NCBI GenBank assembly: GCA_037176725.1 | Contig: JAZBRS010000050.1 | Location: forward strand, 10,310,001 to 10,374,000 | DNA length: 64,000 nt | Reading direction: 5' to 3' | From: Posidonia oceanica | Taxonomy: Eukaryota; Streptophyta; Magnoliopsida; Alismatales; Posidoniaceae | Part shown: piece after piece, positions 11,300 through 23,252 of the stretch | Position numbering within the stretch: the stretch's first letter is position 1 | Layout: each line of letters opens with the position of its first letter | The notes under the pieces: generated by a model | The model's database searches: none | What the model was told of the DNA's origin: nothing | The model's input: the letters and a program-made list of their open reading frames with translations, nothing else | Position numbers and translations under genes: made by a program

Positions 11300-11955
11300 C
11301 TCATCTCGTCTAGATTTGTCATCCCGACCGCTGGGGTTGGGATGTGTGAGTCGAATGCTTGACGATTGAGCTGCTGCTGATGATAGCCGCCACAAAAATA
11401 TTGAGGTGCGACTGGCTCATGTTACGGGAGTGGTGCCTAATGGAGGTGGTATTCCGGCAGGGGTTGGTTGCCGACTGTCGGTGCTCGAAAAAGAGGTTCC
11501 TGGTGCCCGTAGGGCGAACCGACTCTTTCTCTGTACTCGCCTTGTGGAATTTGAGGTTGTTCCTGGATAAAGGGGTTTGCCCTTGTCTTATAAACTCCGT
11601 TGAGAGTTGTACCTTGCCCTTGGTGATTTGTGTCCAACAATGGATTACCAAATTGTCCCTGGTGTAGTTCGTCAGGGATATGATCCGCAGCGGACCTTCA
11701 TTGCCTTTCACTAAGAGGGGTGGCTCTTGGAGATTTGTATTTTGGTACGGCCCTGTTGAGGCGGGTGCATCATTGTTTAAAAACTGATATATGGCTTTGT
11801 ACTAGATTGAGTCAAGGTCCAGGGCTTCTCCAGTGATAGAATGGTAGATGATGAGGGTAGGCTCTTCTCCTGATACACTGGCCGTCTCAGACCTCTCTCT
11901 TTTTGGTCTTCACTGGTTGGCTTCAGAGATCTGGTTGATCATTATTGCAGCTTGA
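11295..11955 (-). pseudogene. gypsy1 gag, N-terminal part
   Basis: Minus-strand continuation of gypsy1 gag upstream of the 5656-11294 insertion. Readable segments are MINQISEANQ, SETASVSGEEPTLIIYHSIT, YKAIYQFLNNDAPASTGPYQ, and at the junction AVGMTNLDEMRN, which runs into VLNALGVH across the insertion site. Several stops and at least one frame change (11437-11711 region) interrupt it. The start codon is not certain; an ATG lies near 11943. It is glutamine/proline-rich, as usual for the N-terminus of Tat-like gags. Confidence 0.65.
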
Positions 11956-12433
11956 AGGAGGATATCTGCCTCAGGGGCGTAAAACCCTCAGAAATAGGCG
12001 TTCAACGTTGAACGCAAGTTTTCAGGCATTTAATGCCCTCAACAGCACTTTTCAATTTTCTTCCATCCCCTTCTCTTCTCTTTTCTTTCTGTTTTTTCTT
12101 TCCTTTCTTTTTTTTCCTTTTCCTTTTTTTTTGCACTTTTTTTTTTGTTTTTTTCTTTTCTGTGTTTTTCTCTTTTTTTCCTCTTTTTGTTTTACTATAA
12201 ATAGGGGAGAATTACAAGTAGTACACTTGGAAAGAAATAAAATTTACAAGAAAAATTTTGGCAATCCTAATACAAGTTTCTAGGAAGGAAATTGGAAATT
12301 AAAAACTAGAATACCAGTTTCTGCTTTAAACGTTCTGCAGCATACAGTTAATCATTAAGAAACAGAAAAATAAAACAAATCAACAGACAAAGTGTTGAAC
12401 GCGTGACCTGGGCCGTTCAACATAGAACGCAGG
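11956..12433 (-). other. gypsy1 leader / LTR segment with palindrome and polypyrimidine tract
   Basis: Non-coding. It holds the perfect 18-bp palindrome GCGTTCAACGTTGAACGC (11998-12015), a long T/C-rich tract (about 12055-12190), and an inverted repeat TGTTGAACG...CGTTCAACA (12393-12401 / 12414-12422). The target duplication GCAGG (12429-12433) ends it. No primer-binding site could be recognised. Confidence 0.6.
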
Positions 12434-15026
12434 TGTAACCATGTGACCGAACGGCTCGGTATGAGCCGAATCGTTGGTCACGACAAAAAGATGAAGAAAA
12501 CAGGCGAAGGTCGAAGAAAAGAAAACAAAACTTGGAGTCGCCACCTAGTCTATTTGGAAAACCAGAAGACAAGGAAAATCGGGAAAAACATGTAAAATAA
12601 ATAAAATGCAAAGGATATGACACAAGGTCATTACGGGCCAGAGATCGGGCAAGGACTCCTATTACGCATGGGGAAGGTGTTCGGCACCCCCAAGCGTCCG
12701 AGAGAGTCGGTCTTTCTGGGCTATTCCGCTCGTTTGTGGCTAATGTCGGCAATGATGCCATTTACTATACGCCTAAAGGCGATAATGCCATGCCAAGTGA
12801 AAATATGCTATATGCCTTTTGAAAACATGCTAAATATCTTTGAAATATGTCAAAAGTGAAAGTTAAATGCCTCAAAACATTGTAGACATGTAAATCATGT
12901 TGGATGATTAAAATCAAAGCAAACAGACCCAAAAACAATGTCGGAAAACTCTAAAATGAAATTCAGTTTACTGAAAGCGTTGGACGCTGGGATTCCCAAC
13001 GTCCTATGTAAGACGCACAGTATCCTGCGTCTAACACATAAAACCCAGATTTCGGAATATGACTTCTCTGAAATTAAATAAACCTCATGCTCAAATCATA
13101 GAAGTCAAGAAAAACAACTGGAATATGATGTAAATCATGATATGCATTCCAATATCAACTTCCAAGTTCATCTTAAACATTTCAGAAGATTATCTCATAA
13201 AATATAACTGTCTGGGATGTAAGACGCTATAGGCGCTGCATCTTACATAAGACGTGAACTTTACTGCGTCTTACACCCAGAGAAACGGATTCTTTAAATA
13301 TGGCCAAATAATCCAAGAGAATCATATAAATCCCAAAACAACATGTGAACAAGGTTAAACACATGCATGCAACATATATCCCAGAGGATCAATAAAATCC
13401 CTTTTGATGAGTAAAAATTGGGGAAAATTGGACAGAAGTGTAAGACGCTGTGATTTACAGTGTCTAACGTAAGACGTTATGTTTCCCAGCGTTTTACACC
13501 TAAAAACTGCTTTTTTAGATTTAAACTCATGAAATAAAACTTGTTTTTGTTTTAAGTATTTTAAATGAAGAAAACATGATAAGAATGGATCAGAATCCCA
13601 GTATGCATCACAAATCAGATATTAAGAAGTATTCAAAACATTTTATGAAGGAAAATATAGAAAATCAAGATCAAGAGTGTTGGACACTAGCCTTGGCAGC
13701 GTCTTACGTAAGACGCACCAGGCTCAGCGTCCAACTCCCTAACAGAGCATTCAGATTAAGAATCCATTCAAATTGAAACGAATCCAAACAAAAATCATTC
13801 CACGAGCAAGAATAGACATCCACGAACATAAACATGCAATTTCTATAAAAAATGGACGTCCAAGCTGTCCTCCCCACCTCCACTTACCTCTCGCCGGAAT
13901 CCAATGGGTTCTCCGGCCATTGTAAGGCTGGGAAGCCATGGTACACGGCCATGAAGCTCATTGAAGGTTTGGGGAAGACGGGGAGATGGCATGGCACACG
14001 TGGGGATGACTGGATTCTCGACCGAGCTTAATGGCCAGAGGCCTCACGTGGCCAGAACCCATCACCGGAGATAAAATAAAATGGCAAAAATAGAGAAATA
14101 ACTCAAGCAATTTCAGATTATATGTATTGACATAAACACATTTAACATAGAATTCAAGATTCTAATCTAAAAGGGAAGGGAAACTTACCTGTTGTGGAGG
14201 TTGATGTTGCTTCCCTTCGTCGGCAAGGTTCTATCGGAGATTGCAGCGGCGATGGTGGCGGCTGGAGGGTTTGGCTGGGCACCTGGGAGGTTATTGGTTG
14301 GTCGGAGGTGTAGCAATTCAGGTTCTTTTGTCCTAGTCGAGTTCTAGGAATTTTTCCTCAGGATAATGGGTGCCCCCCAATGAAGATGGGAAGAATGCTT
14401 TTGTATGGCTTGCATGGCTTCGTAACGTGAGAATTCGAAACGAAGGGTGCTGGGATATGGGCGGAAGTGTGTTTTAGATGGAGGGTACAATGGTATTTGC
14501 ACATTGGAGTCGATTGGTGGCCAAAATCCGAGCTCTGTCAGTCCCGATGTGTAAGATGCTATTCTGAGCTGCATCTTACATAAGACGCAGCCTGATATAG
14601 CATCCAACGCTATTATCAAACTGGCTGTGTAAGATGCTGCCAAATCCAGCGTCTTACGTAAGACTCTGCCTGAGACAGCATCCAATGTAACACTCTGCCT
14701 GAGACAGCGTCCAACGATCTAGAGTGGATTTTGGGTATTTTTTTGTTGGGTTAAGGCTTGGATTTAGACAAGGCTTGGGTTTAGGTTTGGTTTAAGAACA
14801 AGGCTTGGGTTTAGGTTTGGTTTAAGGACAAGGCTTGGGTTTAGGCTTGGTTTTGGATTAGGCTTGGGTTTAGGCTTGGATTTAGGCTTGGTTTGGGCTT
14901 AGGCTTGGATTTGGACAAGGCTTAGGTTTGGGTTCGGGTTTAGTGAATAGGTGGGGGTCCGCCACGACTGAGCACAATCCTGGGAGAAAACCGCCGACGA
15001 AGGACTACAAAATCGGGGTGTCTACA
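12434..15026 (-). repeat. 3' LTR of gypsy2
   Basis: 2,593 bp; the plus text begins TGTAACCATG and ends GGTGTCTACA. On the element's strand it starts TGTAGACACC. It carries repeated units built on GTAAGACGC / GCGTCTTAC words at about 12979, 13218, 13440, 13677, 14552 and 14629, including the perfect palindrome GCGTCTTACGTAAGACGC (13699-13716). A tandem of roughly 30-bp CTTGGGTTTAGG-rich units lies at about 14750-14940. A block near 12646-12710 (GGTGCCGAACACCTTCCC on the element's strand) is shared with the solo LTR. Confidence 0.9.
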
Positions 15027-15045
15027 GATGCCCCTCCCTGAGCGA
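15027..15045 (-). other. Polypurine tract of gypsy2
   Basis: On the minus strand, CAGGGAGGGGCATC directly precedes the 3' LTR start TGTAGACACC, the expected place for plus-strand priming. Confidence 0.7.
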
Positions 15046-15404
15046 GGTCGAGAGAACCAAAGCCGCTGCTCAGGGTTGACAAGACACCACGACCATAGTC
15101 GGTGGGAAGCTGTGTTGTTGTTGGCGTGAGTCACTTATCCGATGGATGCACCGAAAATCATGACTCGTTGCCACAATGCAAATGCTAATGTAAATGCTAG
15201 GATGCAATGCTAATGCTAATCCTGCAATGCTGATGGCATGCTGGTGCTCATATGCGCTAAAGTCCGCTACAGGTGCGCGAGCGATGCATGTGTATGTGAC
15301 ACTAACGTGGATGTGATGTTGATGCTATGGATCGCTGAGACAAGTTACTCAAAGCGATCGACATGTGGATGCAACCACCTAGCATGTTATGCAAAATGAT
15401 GATA

Positions 15405-16475
15405 TGATAAGTTTCAGACTTATCAACTAGAAAGGAATGATGTGATAAACTTCGATCTTATTGACCGGAATAGATAAGTTTCGGACTCATCAACCGAAAT
15501 AGAAAAGTTTCGAACTCATCAACGGAAATAGATAAGTTTCAAACTCAGCAACCGAAATAGATAAGTTTCAGACTCATCCACCGAAGTAGATAAGTTTCAG
15601 ACTCATCAACCGAAGTAGATAAGTATCGGACTCATCAACCGAAATAGATAAGTTTCGGACTTATCGGTCGGAAAAGGAGATAGATAAGTTTCGGACTTAT
15701 TGTCCAGAAAAGGAGATAGATAAGTTTCGGACTTATCGGCCGGAAAAGGAGATAGATAAGTTTCGGACTTATCGACCGGAAAAGGAGATAGATAAGTTTC
15801 GGACTTATCAGCCAGAAAAGGAGATAGATAAGTTTCAAACTTATCAACCGTAGAAGAGGATAGATAAGTTTCGGACTTATTAGCCAAAAAAGAGAATAGA
15901 TAAGTTTCGGACTTATCAGCCGGAAAAGAGAATAGATAAGTTTCAGACTTATCAGCCGGAAAAGGGAATAGATAAGTTTCGAACTAATCAACCGCAAAAG
16001 ATGATAGATAAGTTTCGGACTTATCAGCCGGAAAAGGGAATAGATAAGTTTCGAACTTATCAACCGCAAAAGAGGATAGATAAGTTTCGAACTTATCAGC
16101 CGGAAAAGGAAATAGATAAGTTTCGGACTTATCAACCGCAAAAGAGGATAGATAAGTTTCAGACTTATCAGCCGGAAAAGGGAATAGATAAGTTTTGAAC
16201 TTATCAACCGCAAAAGAGGATAGATAAGTTTCAGACTTATCAGCCGGAAAAGGGAATAGATAAGTTTCGTACTTATCAACCGCAAAAGAGGATAGATAAG
16301 TTTTGGACTTATCAATCGGAAAAGGGAATAGATAAGTTTCGGACTTATCAGCTGGAAAAGGGAATAGATAAGTTTCGGACTTATCGGCCAGAAAAGAGGA
16401 TAGATAAGTTTTGGACTTATCAGCCAGAAAAGAGAATAGATAAGTTTCAGACTTATCAGCCGAAAAAGGATTGAT
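15405..16475. repeat. Tandem array of short hairpin units
   Basis: From about 15463 units of 29-30 bp, and from 15647 about 23 units of 36 bp, each based on GATAAGTTTCGGACTTATC plus a purine-rich spacer such as GGCCGGAAAAGGAGATA. The arms GATAAGT and ACTTATC are complementary around a TTCGG loop, so each unit can fold alone. Long open frames on both strands (plus 16001-16198, minus 15635-16489) reflect a period divisible by three. Confidence 0.93.
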
Positions 16476-16879
16476 AATGGGAATATCAAAATTCGTTAAC
16501 AGTTAAGGGTGTCAATCCGAGGCACAGGATAAGACGATACCAATGGGCGACATTGATGCCCCTGGTATCAAGAGAAATATGACAGACCTGCAAGTCTATC
16601 AGTCAAGTGGAATGGTGACAAATCATCAAACTCGTCTGCCAGAAAGTTAGACAATATGATGGATGTCAAACGAGTAGTTAAGGGTACCAGCCCGGTGCTA
16701 GATAGTTTGACGAGCGTCAACCAAGTAGTTTGGGCTACCAGCCCGATGTAGAGGATAAGACCAAGGAGAGATGCCCCTGGTGGAAGTACTGTCTCAACTA
16801 GTTCATCCAGAAAGCAGCTGGCCTGTCCCTGGCTGAGAACTGTTCGATGCCTTGTAAAGTCGAGAAGGAGAGTAAAAAA

Positions 16880-17110
16880 GTGATTGATGCATGCATGATT
16901 TATGCAAAGTTTCGTGCATGATTGATTTATTGTGTTGAATATGCATGATTTATGCAATTTCTGTTGAAGATGCATGATTTATGCAACTTTATTATTTGTA
17001 GATGCATGATTTATGCAAATTTTGTTGTATGCATGACTTATGCAATTTTCTTTGTAGATACATGATTTATGCAAATTTGTTGTTTACAGATGCATGATTT
17101 ATGCAGATTT
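16880..17110. repeat. Degenerate tandem of GCATGATTTATGC words
   Basis: About seven copies of ATGCATGATTTATGCAA separated by 10-20 T-rich bases. GCAT...ATGC gives each copy a short dyad. Confidence 0.8.
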
Positions 17111-18150
17111 TTGCTGCCCTCAGCATTTGAAATGCTAAGAATGCCTGCTATATAGGAAAAAGTAGTCCTCAACTCACGAGACTCTACCTGGACTCCTAGA
17201 CTGTAGGTGGCTCTCTGGAATGGACGGTGTCTCAGAGGGTGGTGTTTCTGATGGTGCGGTGAGAAACAAAGCACAATGTCAAACTCTCTAGGACCTACAC
17301 CTACTCTTTTATTTTTATTTTCATTTTTTTTACTCCCTCATAGATTTGCAGGTTTACTCTATCCCTGGCTTGGAGGTAAAAAATGCCTGCCTGGTGCTAG
17401 GGAGCTGCTGCAAGACAGGGGTGGCTAGTCCCTGTTGGATTTGTAGGCTTTCCAAGCGTATGCTCCTACTCCTCTCCAAAATAAGTCGTAGGGATAGGGC
17501 TATTCTGCTCACCTTTCTCTCTAGGGCTGACTTCTATCTTCAACTTCTGTCTTCCTTTTTTTTATGCCCTTTTATTGATTGATTTTTTTTGTTTGATAGC
17601 TTTTTTTTTTGCTCTTTTTTTTTCTTTTGCTTTCACTCTCACTCTCGGCCTATCATTTTCTCTCCCTCTAGAGGTATAGGTCCTATGAGGAGTTTGGACA
17701 TTTTGCTCTGTTCTTTATTGGATGGTGGCTCCCTCACTTGCTAGGACATCTAGGTAGTGTCAACTGAGGAGGAACAAACTCTTTCCCAAGTAGGCTAGCT
17801 ATTCCGATTTTCGTCATCTGGCATGATTATCATGAATGAGGATTTTTTGTATATCATGAATGAGTATGATTGATTTTGATTTTTTTTTATCATGAATGAA
17901 GATGATTGGTTTTGATTGAATTTTTTTTTAATGCTGTTATAAATGCATGTTGCTTTTGCATGCTGTAGAAATGCTAAAAAAGAAATGTATGCAATGCCAG
18001 GAATGTATACAGATGCAATTTTCAAATGCATGATTGTGAAGTAATGAATGCATGGAATAAAATAGAAAAGAAGAAGACTCTGCAAGGTAAAGATATAGCC
18101 TCGGGTCATTGGTAGTACTTCTTGAGGTAGGAAGAATTGACCGGTCCTGA

Positions 18151-19143
18151 CTACTCAACCTGGTCCATGTTCTCAAGGATCGCCGCACTACCAGAGAGGA
18201 TCTGCTTGACAATGAAAGGGCCGTGCCAATTGGGCCTGAATTTTCTACGGGTGTCAGGCAGATGAATAGCCCGCAAGACTAGATCTCCGGGCGTGAGATT
18301 TCTGGGTCTGACCTTCTCTTCTGATAAGCTCTGGCCATGCGCCTCTGGTAGCATTGGGCATGATGCATGGCTTGCAATCTGTGCTCGTCGATCAGATTCA
18401 GCTGGATGCAGCGGTCTTCAATCCATTCTGCCTCCTCCAGCTCAGCTTCTCGTAGGATCCGGAGTGATGGGATCTCTACCTCAATGAGCAAAACAACCTC
18501 CATGCCATACACGAGTGAAAAGGGAGTTGCCCCTGTTGATGTCTGGACTGACGTTCTGTACGCCCAAAGCACATACGGAAGCTTGTCATGCCAGTCCTTA
18601 TGAGTCTTAGCCATTTTCTTCAGGATTTTCACAAGGTTTTTGTTGGCTGACTCAACTGTGCCATTCATCTGCGGCTGATAAGGTGAGGATCTGTGATGCT
18701 TAATCTTGAAGCTTTGGAGATAATCCTCAATCCTCTAGGCTATGAAGTTCTTGCCGTTATCAAATATGATGGTGTGCGGGACCCTGTACCAGGCAATGAT
18801 GTTGTTCCTGATGAACTTTTCCATTGCCACGGCTGTTACAATCTTGTACAAGGCCGCCTCCACCCACTTGGTGAAGTAATTAATCGCTACCAGGATAAAG
18901 CGATGACCATTGGAGGCTGCAGGATGAATAGCCTCGATGACGTCAATTCCCTATGTAGAGAAAGGCCATGGTGACAACATGCTGTGCAATTGCTGTGGGG
19001 GAGTATGAATGAAGTTCCCATTGATCTGGCAGTTGTGGCATCTGTGCACAAATTGGCAGCAATCTGCCTCCATGGTTGACCAGAAATAGCCCTGAAGCAT
19101 GATCTTCTTGGCTAGCAACACACCGTTCATATGAGGGCCGCAT
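18151..19143 (-). pseudogene. gypsy2 integrase
   Basis: Integrase of a Ty3/gypsy element. The HHCC zinc finger is read at about 19140-19020, with HMNGVLLAKK and a later VHRCHNCQ. The catalytic core follows with YFTKWVEAALYKIVTAVAME, FDNGKNF and SSPYQPQMNGTVESANKNL (the D and E region). The C-terminal part has LPYVLWAYRTSVQTSTGATP and then, in another frame (18354-18151), the GPF/Y-type module FRPNWHGPFIVKQILSGSAA. A stop lies near 18736 and frame changes near 18950 and 18340, so it is not functional. It sits between the second RNase H-like domain and the non-coding tail. Confidence 0.88.
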
Positions 19144-19157
19144 GTCCCTGCATGAAC

Positions 19158-19958
19158 TTAGAGCATCAGTGTGTCGGCTTCTGTCTTGTCCACAGAGCGA
19201 AGGAGCATCTGATTGTAGGATCTCCTATAAAGGTGTCTTGCTCCTAGCACATATCTTGATGCCAGACGCGCCAAAGTTTTCTTGTCAGCCGCTGAAACAC
19301 TGGGTGGAAGTCCGACAGACTCTAGGAAGGTCTGGATGTCATGGTACCATGGGAGATGATTTGAGGGGTCTGCCTCTTCAATGCTCATGCAGTGTGCAAG
19401 CTGCTCTACACGTGTGACTGACACATCCACTGCATAGTCCTCTGATATGGAGAGCCAAGATGCTAAAGTTGCCAGTGCATACACATAGGCATTCTTGGTT
19501 CTACACATGAAGTAGAAACAGATCTCCTCAAACTCTTCAATGAGCTTCAGAAGGTACTCATGATATGGCACAAGCTTGAGATCCCTAGTCTTCCATTCTC
19601 CATTGACCTGGGAAATGACGAGCATCGCATCCCCATATACTCTCAACTGTCGCACGCCGTGCTCAAGTGCGACTTGGAGTCCCAGGATGCATGCCTCGTA
19701 TTCAGCTTCATTGTTGGTGCACTCAAAGGTCAATTTCCTTGCAAAAGGGATCCACTGACCTTGCGGTGACGCGAGAACTGCACCAATGCCTCTGCCCCTC
19801 TTATTGACAGCGCCATCAAAATACACATGCCAAAGCTGCTCGTCCTCAGGATCCTCTAGCTCCGAGTCCTCCATGGCAAAAAGGATGTCCTCGTCAAGGA
19901 ACTGAGTCTGGAGGGGCTGATAGTCAGGTAGGGGTAAGTCAGCCAAGTGGTCTGCCAT
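19158..19958 (-). pseudogene. gypsy2 second (archaeal-type) RNase H-like domain
   Basis: Open for about 266 codons. Diagnostic segments are WHVYFDGAVNKRGRGIGAVL (first catalytic Asp), TNNEAEYEACILGLQVALEH (Glu) and VYGDAMLVISQVNGEWKTRD (second Asp). This layout is the extra RNase H that separates Tat-lineage elements from other plant gypsy elements. It lies between the RT-linked RNase H and integrase and shares their frame. Catalytic acidic residues are kept, and this is the longest intact pol piece in gypsy2. Its role is presumed to be RNA-strand removal during reverse transcription. Confidence 0.9.
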
Positions 19959-19961
19959 TGC

Positions 19962-21150
19962 CTACCCCTTCATCGACTTCTGTGTGACGAAAGTGATGTC
20001 GTATTGGGACAACAACACTTGCCACTTGACGCATCTGCCTACTAGAGCTGGCTTTTGGAAGAGGAATTTCATCAGATCATGCTGGCATAGAAGTAGGACA
20101 GGGTACGCCATCATGTAATGCCTCAATCGTTGTATGGCCCAGACAAGGGATAGGCAGACCTTCTCAATGGTGCTGTACTTGGCCTCACAGTCATTGAATT
20201 TCTTACTGAGATAGTAGATGGCCCGCTCCTTACAACCTGACTCGTCGTGTTGGCCCAAGACTGCACCCATGGAATGCTGAGTGGTGGAGAGATATAGAAG
20301 CAGAGGTCTCCCCAGCGTAGAAGGTACCAAAACAGGAAGCTTGACCAAAAGCTGCTTGATCTTGTCAAATGCAGCCTGGCACTCGACATTCCAACTGATC
20401 TGCGCATTCTTCTATAGAAGCTTGAAGATCGGCTCACAAATGGGCGTGAGCTGCTCTATGAACCGACTAATATACTGTAGGCACCCCAACAGTCCTCTGA
20501 CTTCCTTCTTAGTTGTAGGGGAGGCATGTCAATGATAGCTCCAGCCTTACTGGGATCCACCTCAATTCCTCTTTGGCTGATGATATAGCCCAAAAGCTTC
20601 CCAGAAGAAACTCCGAACACACATTTGTTGAGGTTGAGGCAAAGCTTGTAGCGCCTAAGGCGGTCAAAGAGCTTTCTCAGGCAGGATAAGTGATCCTCGG
20701 ACTCTTTGGACTTGGCGATCATATCGTCTACATAAACCTCGACCTCCTGATGCATGAGGTCGTGGAATAATGCAGTCATAGCTCGCTGATATGTCGCCCC
20801 TGCATTCTTGAGTCCAAAAGGCATCACTCGATAGCAGAAGACTCCCCATGGGATGATAAAGGATGTCTTTTCCATATCCTCCTCTGCATTCTGATTTGGT
20901 TGTAGCCTGAGAAACCATCCATGAATGAAAGCATCTTGTGTCCCGTGGTATTGTCAACTAGGACATCAATGTGTGGCAGCGGAAAATCATCCTTGGGACT
21001 CGCCTTGTTCAGGTCCTTGTAATCAATGCACATGCAGACCCGACCATCCTTCTTGGGTACCGGCACGACATTTGCAAGCCACTCTGGGTACAGGACGACC
21101 TTGAGGAAATTGACATTGTGTTGCTTCACAATTTCCTCTTTGAGCATCAA
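19962..21150 (-). pseudogene. gypsy2 reverse transcriptase and RNase H
   Basis: RT begins in the 21150-20824 frame with YPEWLANVVPVPKKDGRV and DDFPLPHIDVLVDNTTGHKM. It shifts by one base near 20885, inside the block after FSGYNQI, and continues with MPFGLKNAGATYQRAMTALF and YVDD (20723-20734). A further shift near 20460-20500 leads to RNase H with GRPLLLYLSTTQHSMGAVLG and AIYYLSKKFNDCEAKYSTIE. Motif spacing is otherwise normal. It is closely similar in type to the gypsy1 RT at 508-1059 but clearly a different family. Confidence 0.92.
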
Positions 21151-21156
21151 CAGCCA

Positions 21157-22419
21157 CTACAGACGCCATCTTCTGAGCTTCTGCTTGATGGGTTTTGCAT
21201 CCGACTTAAGTGGCAAGTTATGCACCACTATCTCAACATCGAGGCCAACCATGTCGTCATAACTCCAGGCGAATACATCTGCATATTTCATGAGGAATGC
21301 AATGAATTCCGCTCTAGCCTGGGGTGTCAACTTGGCACTGATGCGGACCTCCTTGACCTCTTCGATTGTGCCGATGTTGATAACCTCCATCTCCTCTTCA
21401 ATATGGAGGTTTGGCCCTTCGGGGTCGTCGTCAAAGGGCTGGAATTCAGGTGTCGCTTCTTCTTCTACGCCTACATCTTCCTCTTGATCATCCTCCTCTT
21501 CGTACGCAATAAGCTCTGAGAGGATCTCCTTCTCGAAAACCGGATCAGTGACATCGAAGGAGAGGATGTGCTCGGCGCTCTGCCCTTGACGCTTCAAGAT
21601 GGTCATGCTAACTCTGGTGTTCTTATATCAGCACTGCGCGACCTCTGCCCCGGCAGCCTCCAAACCTGCTGATAGACCAGGTCGCTCAACCTCTACTACC
21701 TCTACTGTGTTTTTGGGGTTTTCCAAATTTTTTGATTTTTTTGGATTTTCTGATATATTCATAGGTGATGTAGGAAACTAGCGGTTGTCCTTCTCCTGAC
21801 TGATCTGACTGCTGCGGCCTAGGTCACTGCCCAAACCTAAATTGGCGTTTTTTTTTTCACCCCCATCACGCCTATGGTGGGGTTTGGGCTGAACATACCA
21901 TGTAGACCCGCCTCCCGATTGCGAAGTGATCAACTCGTCGGGTTTAGTGGATGCAACCTCTGACTCTTCCAAGACCATGATAGCTGAGTGGTCTTGCTGT
22001 TGGTTGGAACAATCAGGCTCGCATTCTGTGAGCACCGCCTTTCCCTTCCTCAGCGCATGCTACTCTGCAGCATCCTCTGCCAATACGGTGAGCTGCTCTT
22101 GGAACAAAAGTTTCAAGTCATCGAGCTGGCTGTCCAATTGGGCCTCTACAACTGCCCCCTCATCCTCATCTGGAGCGAAATCAAGGTAGTAGGCTCCGAC
22201 CACTCCTGGGGCCACATGCTCGATCGTCTGAACCTCCCTGTTGGTCTGGTCTATCTCCGTCACATGCTCCTCATCTGAGTAGAAGTCCTCGATGTAGACC
22301 CACTCCTCTGTCAGCAGTGGGGAAGTCTGGTGCAGTCCTGGTTGTGTGGAAGTCTGACTCTGGTTGGGATCAAGAGTACCTGCACTGATGAAGTTGGTGA
22401 GATCCCGCGAAATGATCAC
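21157..22419 (-). pseudogene. gypsy2 linker between protease and RT
   Basis: Acidic, low-complexity linker in the RT frame. It ends with the lead-in KYADVFAWSYDDMVGLDVEI and VHNLPLKSDAKPIKQKLRR, which is usual just upstream of gypsy RT. Stops lie near 21607 and 21778. No enzymatic motif is seen. Confidence 0.7.
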
Positions 22420-22421
22420 TT

Positions 22422-23207
22422 TCAGTTCTTTGAGTGCACGAATCCATCCTTGTGAGGCTGCCAGTCGTACCCAAGTCCTTCATTGTCTCTCCTCTCTACT
22501 GCAACGGGCTCGGCGATCCCCTGGCTGTACTGCCCGAGTGGTGTCCCTATCTCATAACCCCATTGGTGACATAAGTTCTCGAACATCAAAGAAGGGTTGG
22601 AACAAACGGCCAGGTTGGCACGTTTGAGATCTGGAATGAAATTAACCCGCTCAAACCAGTTGACACGATAAAGAATATCAGAGGGTTTAGGGTCGAATTG
22701 GACAATCTGTAAGGAGACGGAAGAGACAGCCTCAACTTTCTCCTTATCGAAGTTTTCTGCCATAACGATTACAACGTCGTCACCCCAACGGAACTTGATC
22801 ATGCGATGGAGAGTCAAGGGGAGCACTTGATGCTTGTGGAGCCAAGGGCACCCAAGCAGGAGGTTAAAAGAGGGCTCAAGATTAACGATGTAGAACTTTA
22901 CATCGAAAACAACAGGTCCTATAGTGAGGGGAATGATTAGAATCCCCAGCGCATCATGGTGCGTGTTATCAAAGGCGGTCATTCCCTTTGTAATTGGTGT
23001 AATGTCCTCGGCTTTGAATCCGAGTCGGCTTGCTGTGCATAAGGGACAAACATTAAGGCCTGCCTCATTATCAACCAACGTCAAGGGAATACGAAAAGTC
23101 TGGTACTGCACCGTGATGAACAGGGGTTGATTATGGTTTATCCCCATCGGAGGCAATTCATCACTTGAAAAAGAGATGACTTGCAGAACCGCAATCATGC
23201 CCACCAT
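22422..23207 (-). pseudogene. gypsy2 retropepsin-like protease with G-patch-like tail
   Basis: The active-site region reads IPLTLVDNEAGLNVCPLCTA, where the family triad would be D-x-G; Gly is replaced by Glu, so it is probably inactive. The flap-like ITKGMTAFDNTHHDALG and the distal FNLLLGCPWLHKHQVLPLTL block confirm the fold. About 100 residues later WGYEIGTPLGQYSQGIAEPV followed by NEGLGYD resembles a G-patch. The frame differs from the linker downstream and agrees with the gag part upstream (23253-24317). Confidence 0.8.
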
Positions 23208-23252
23208 GGTCTCGAGGGCAGTAGGCTCAATGGTCGGGGAGACGTGGGCAGC

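Larger units (their letters stand above)
15046..18130 (-). other. gypsy2 long non-coding region between integrase and 3' LTR
   Basis: About 3 kb without a believable gene. It holds a hairpin tandem array (15405-16475), a repeat of GATGCATGATTTATGCAA-type words (about 16880-17110), a T-rich stretch near 17530-17640 and a short repeat of ATCATGAATGA (17820-17930). A long region between pol and the 3' LTR is a known feature of Tat/Ogre elements. The long frames inside are products of the repeat period. Confidence 0.75.

Noticed and set aside
14750..14940. Telomere-like GGGTTTAGG repeats
   Set aside because: Units are about 30 bp CTTGGGTTTAGG-type repeats within an LTR, not a run of TTTAGGG.
15635..16489. 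Open frame of 284 codons made of LISPKLIY repeats, and frames on the other strand
   Set aside because: Product of the 36-bp tandem hairpin array, whose period is divisible by three.
15405..17110. CRISPR-like spaced repeats
   Set aside because: Spacers are repeated too, and the context is a plant retrotransposon.
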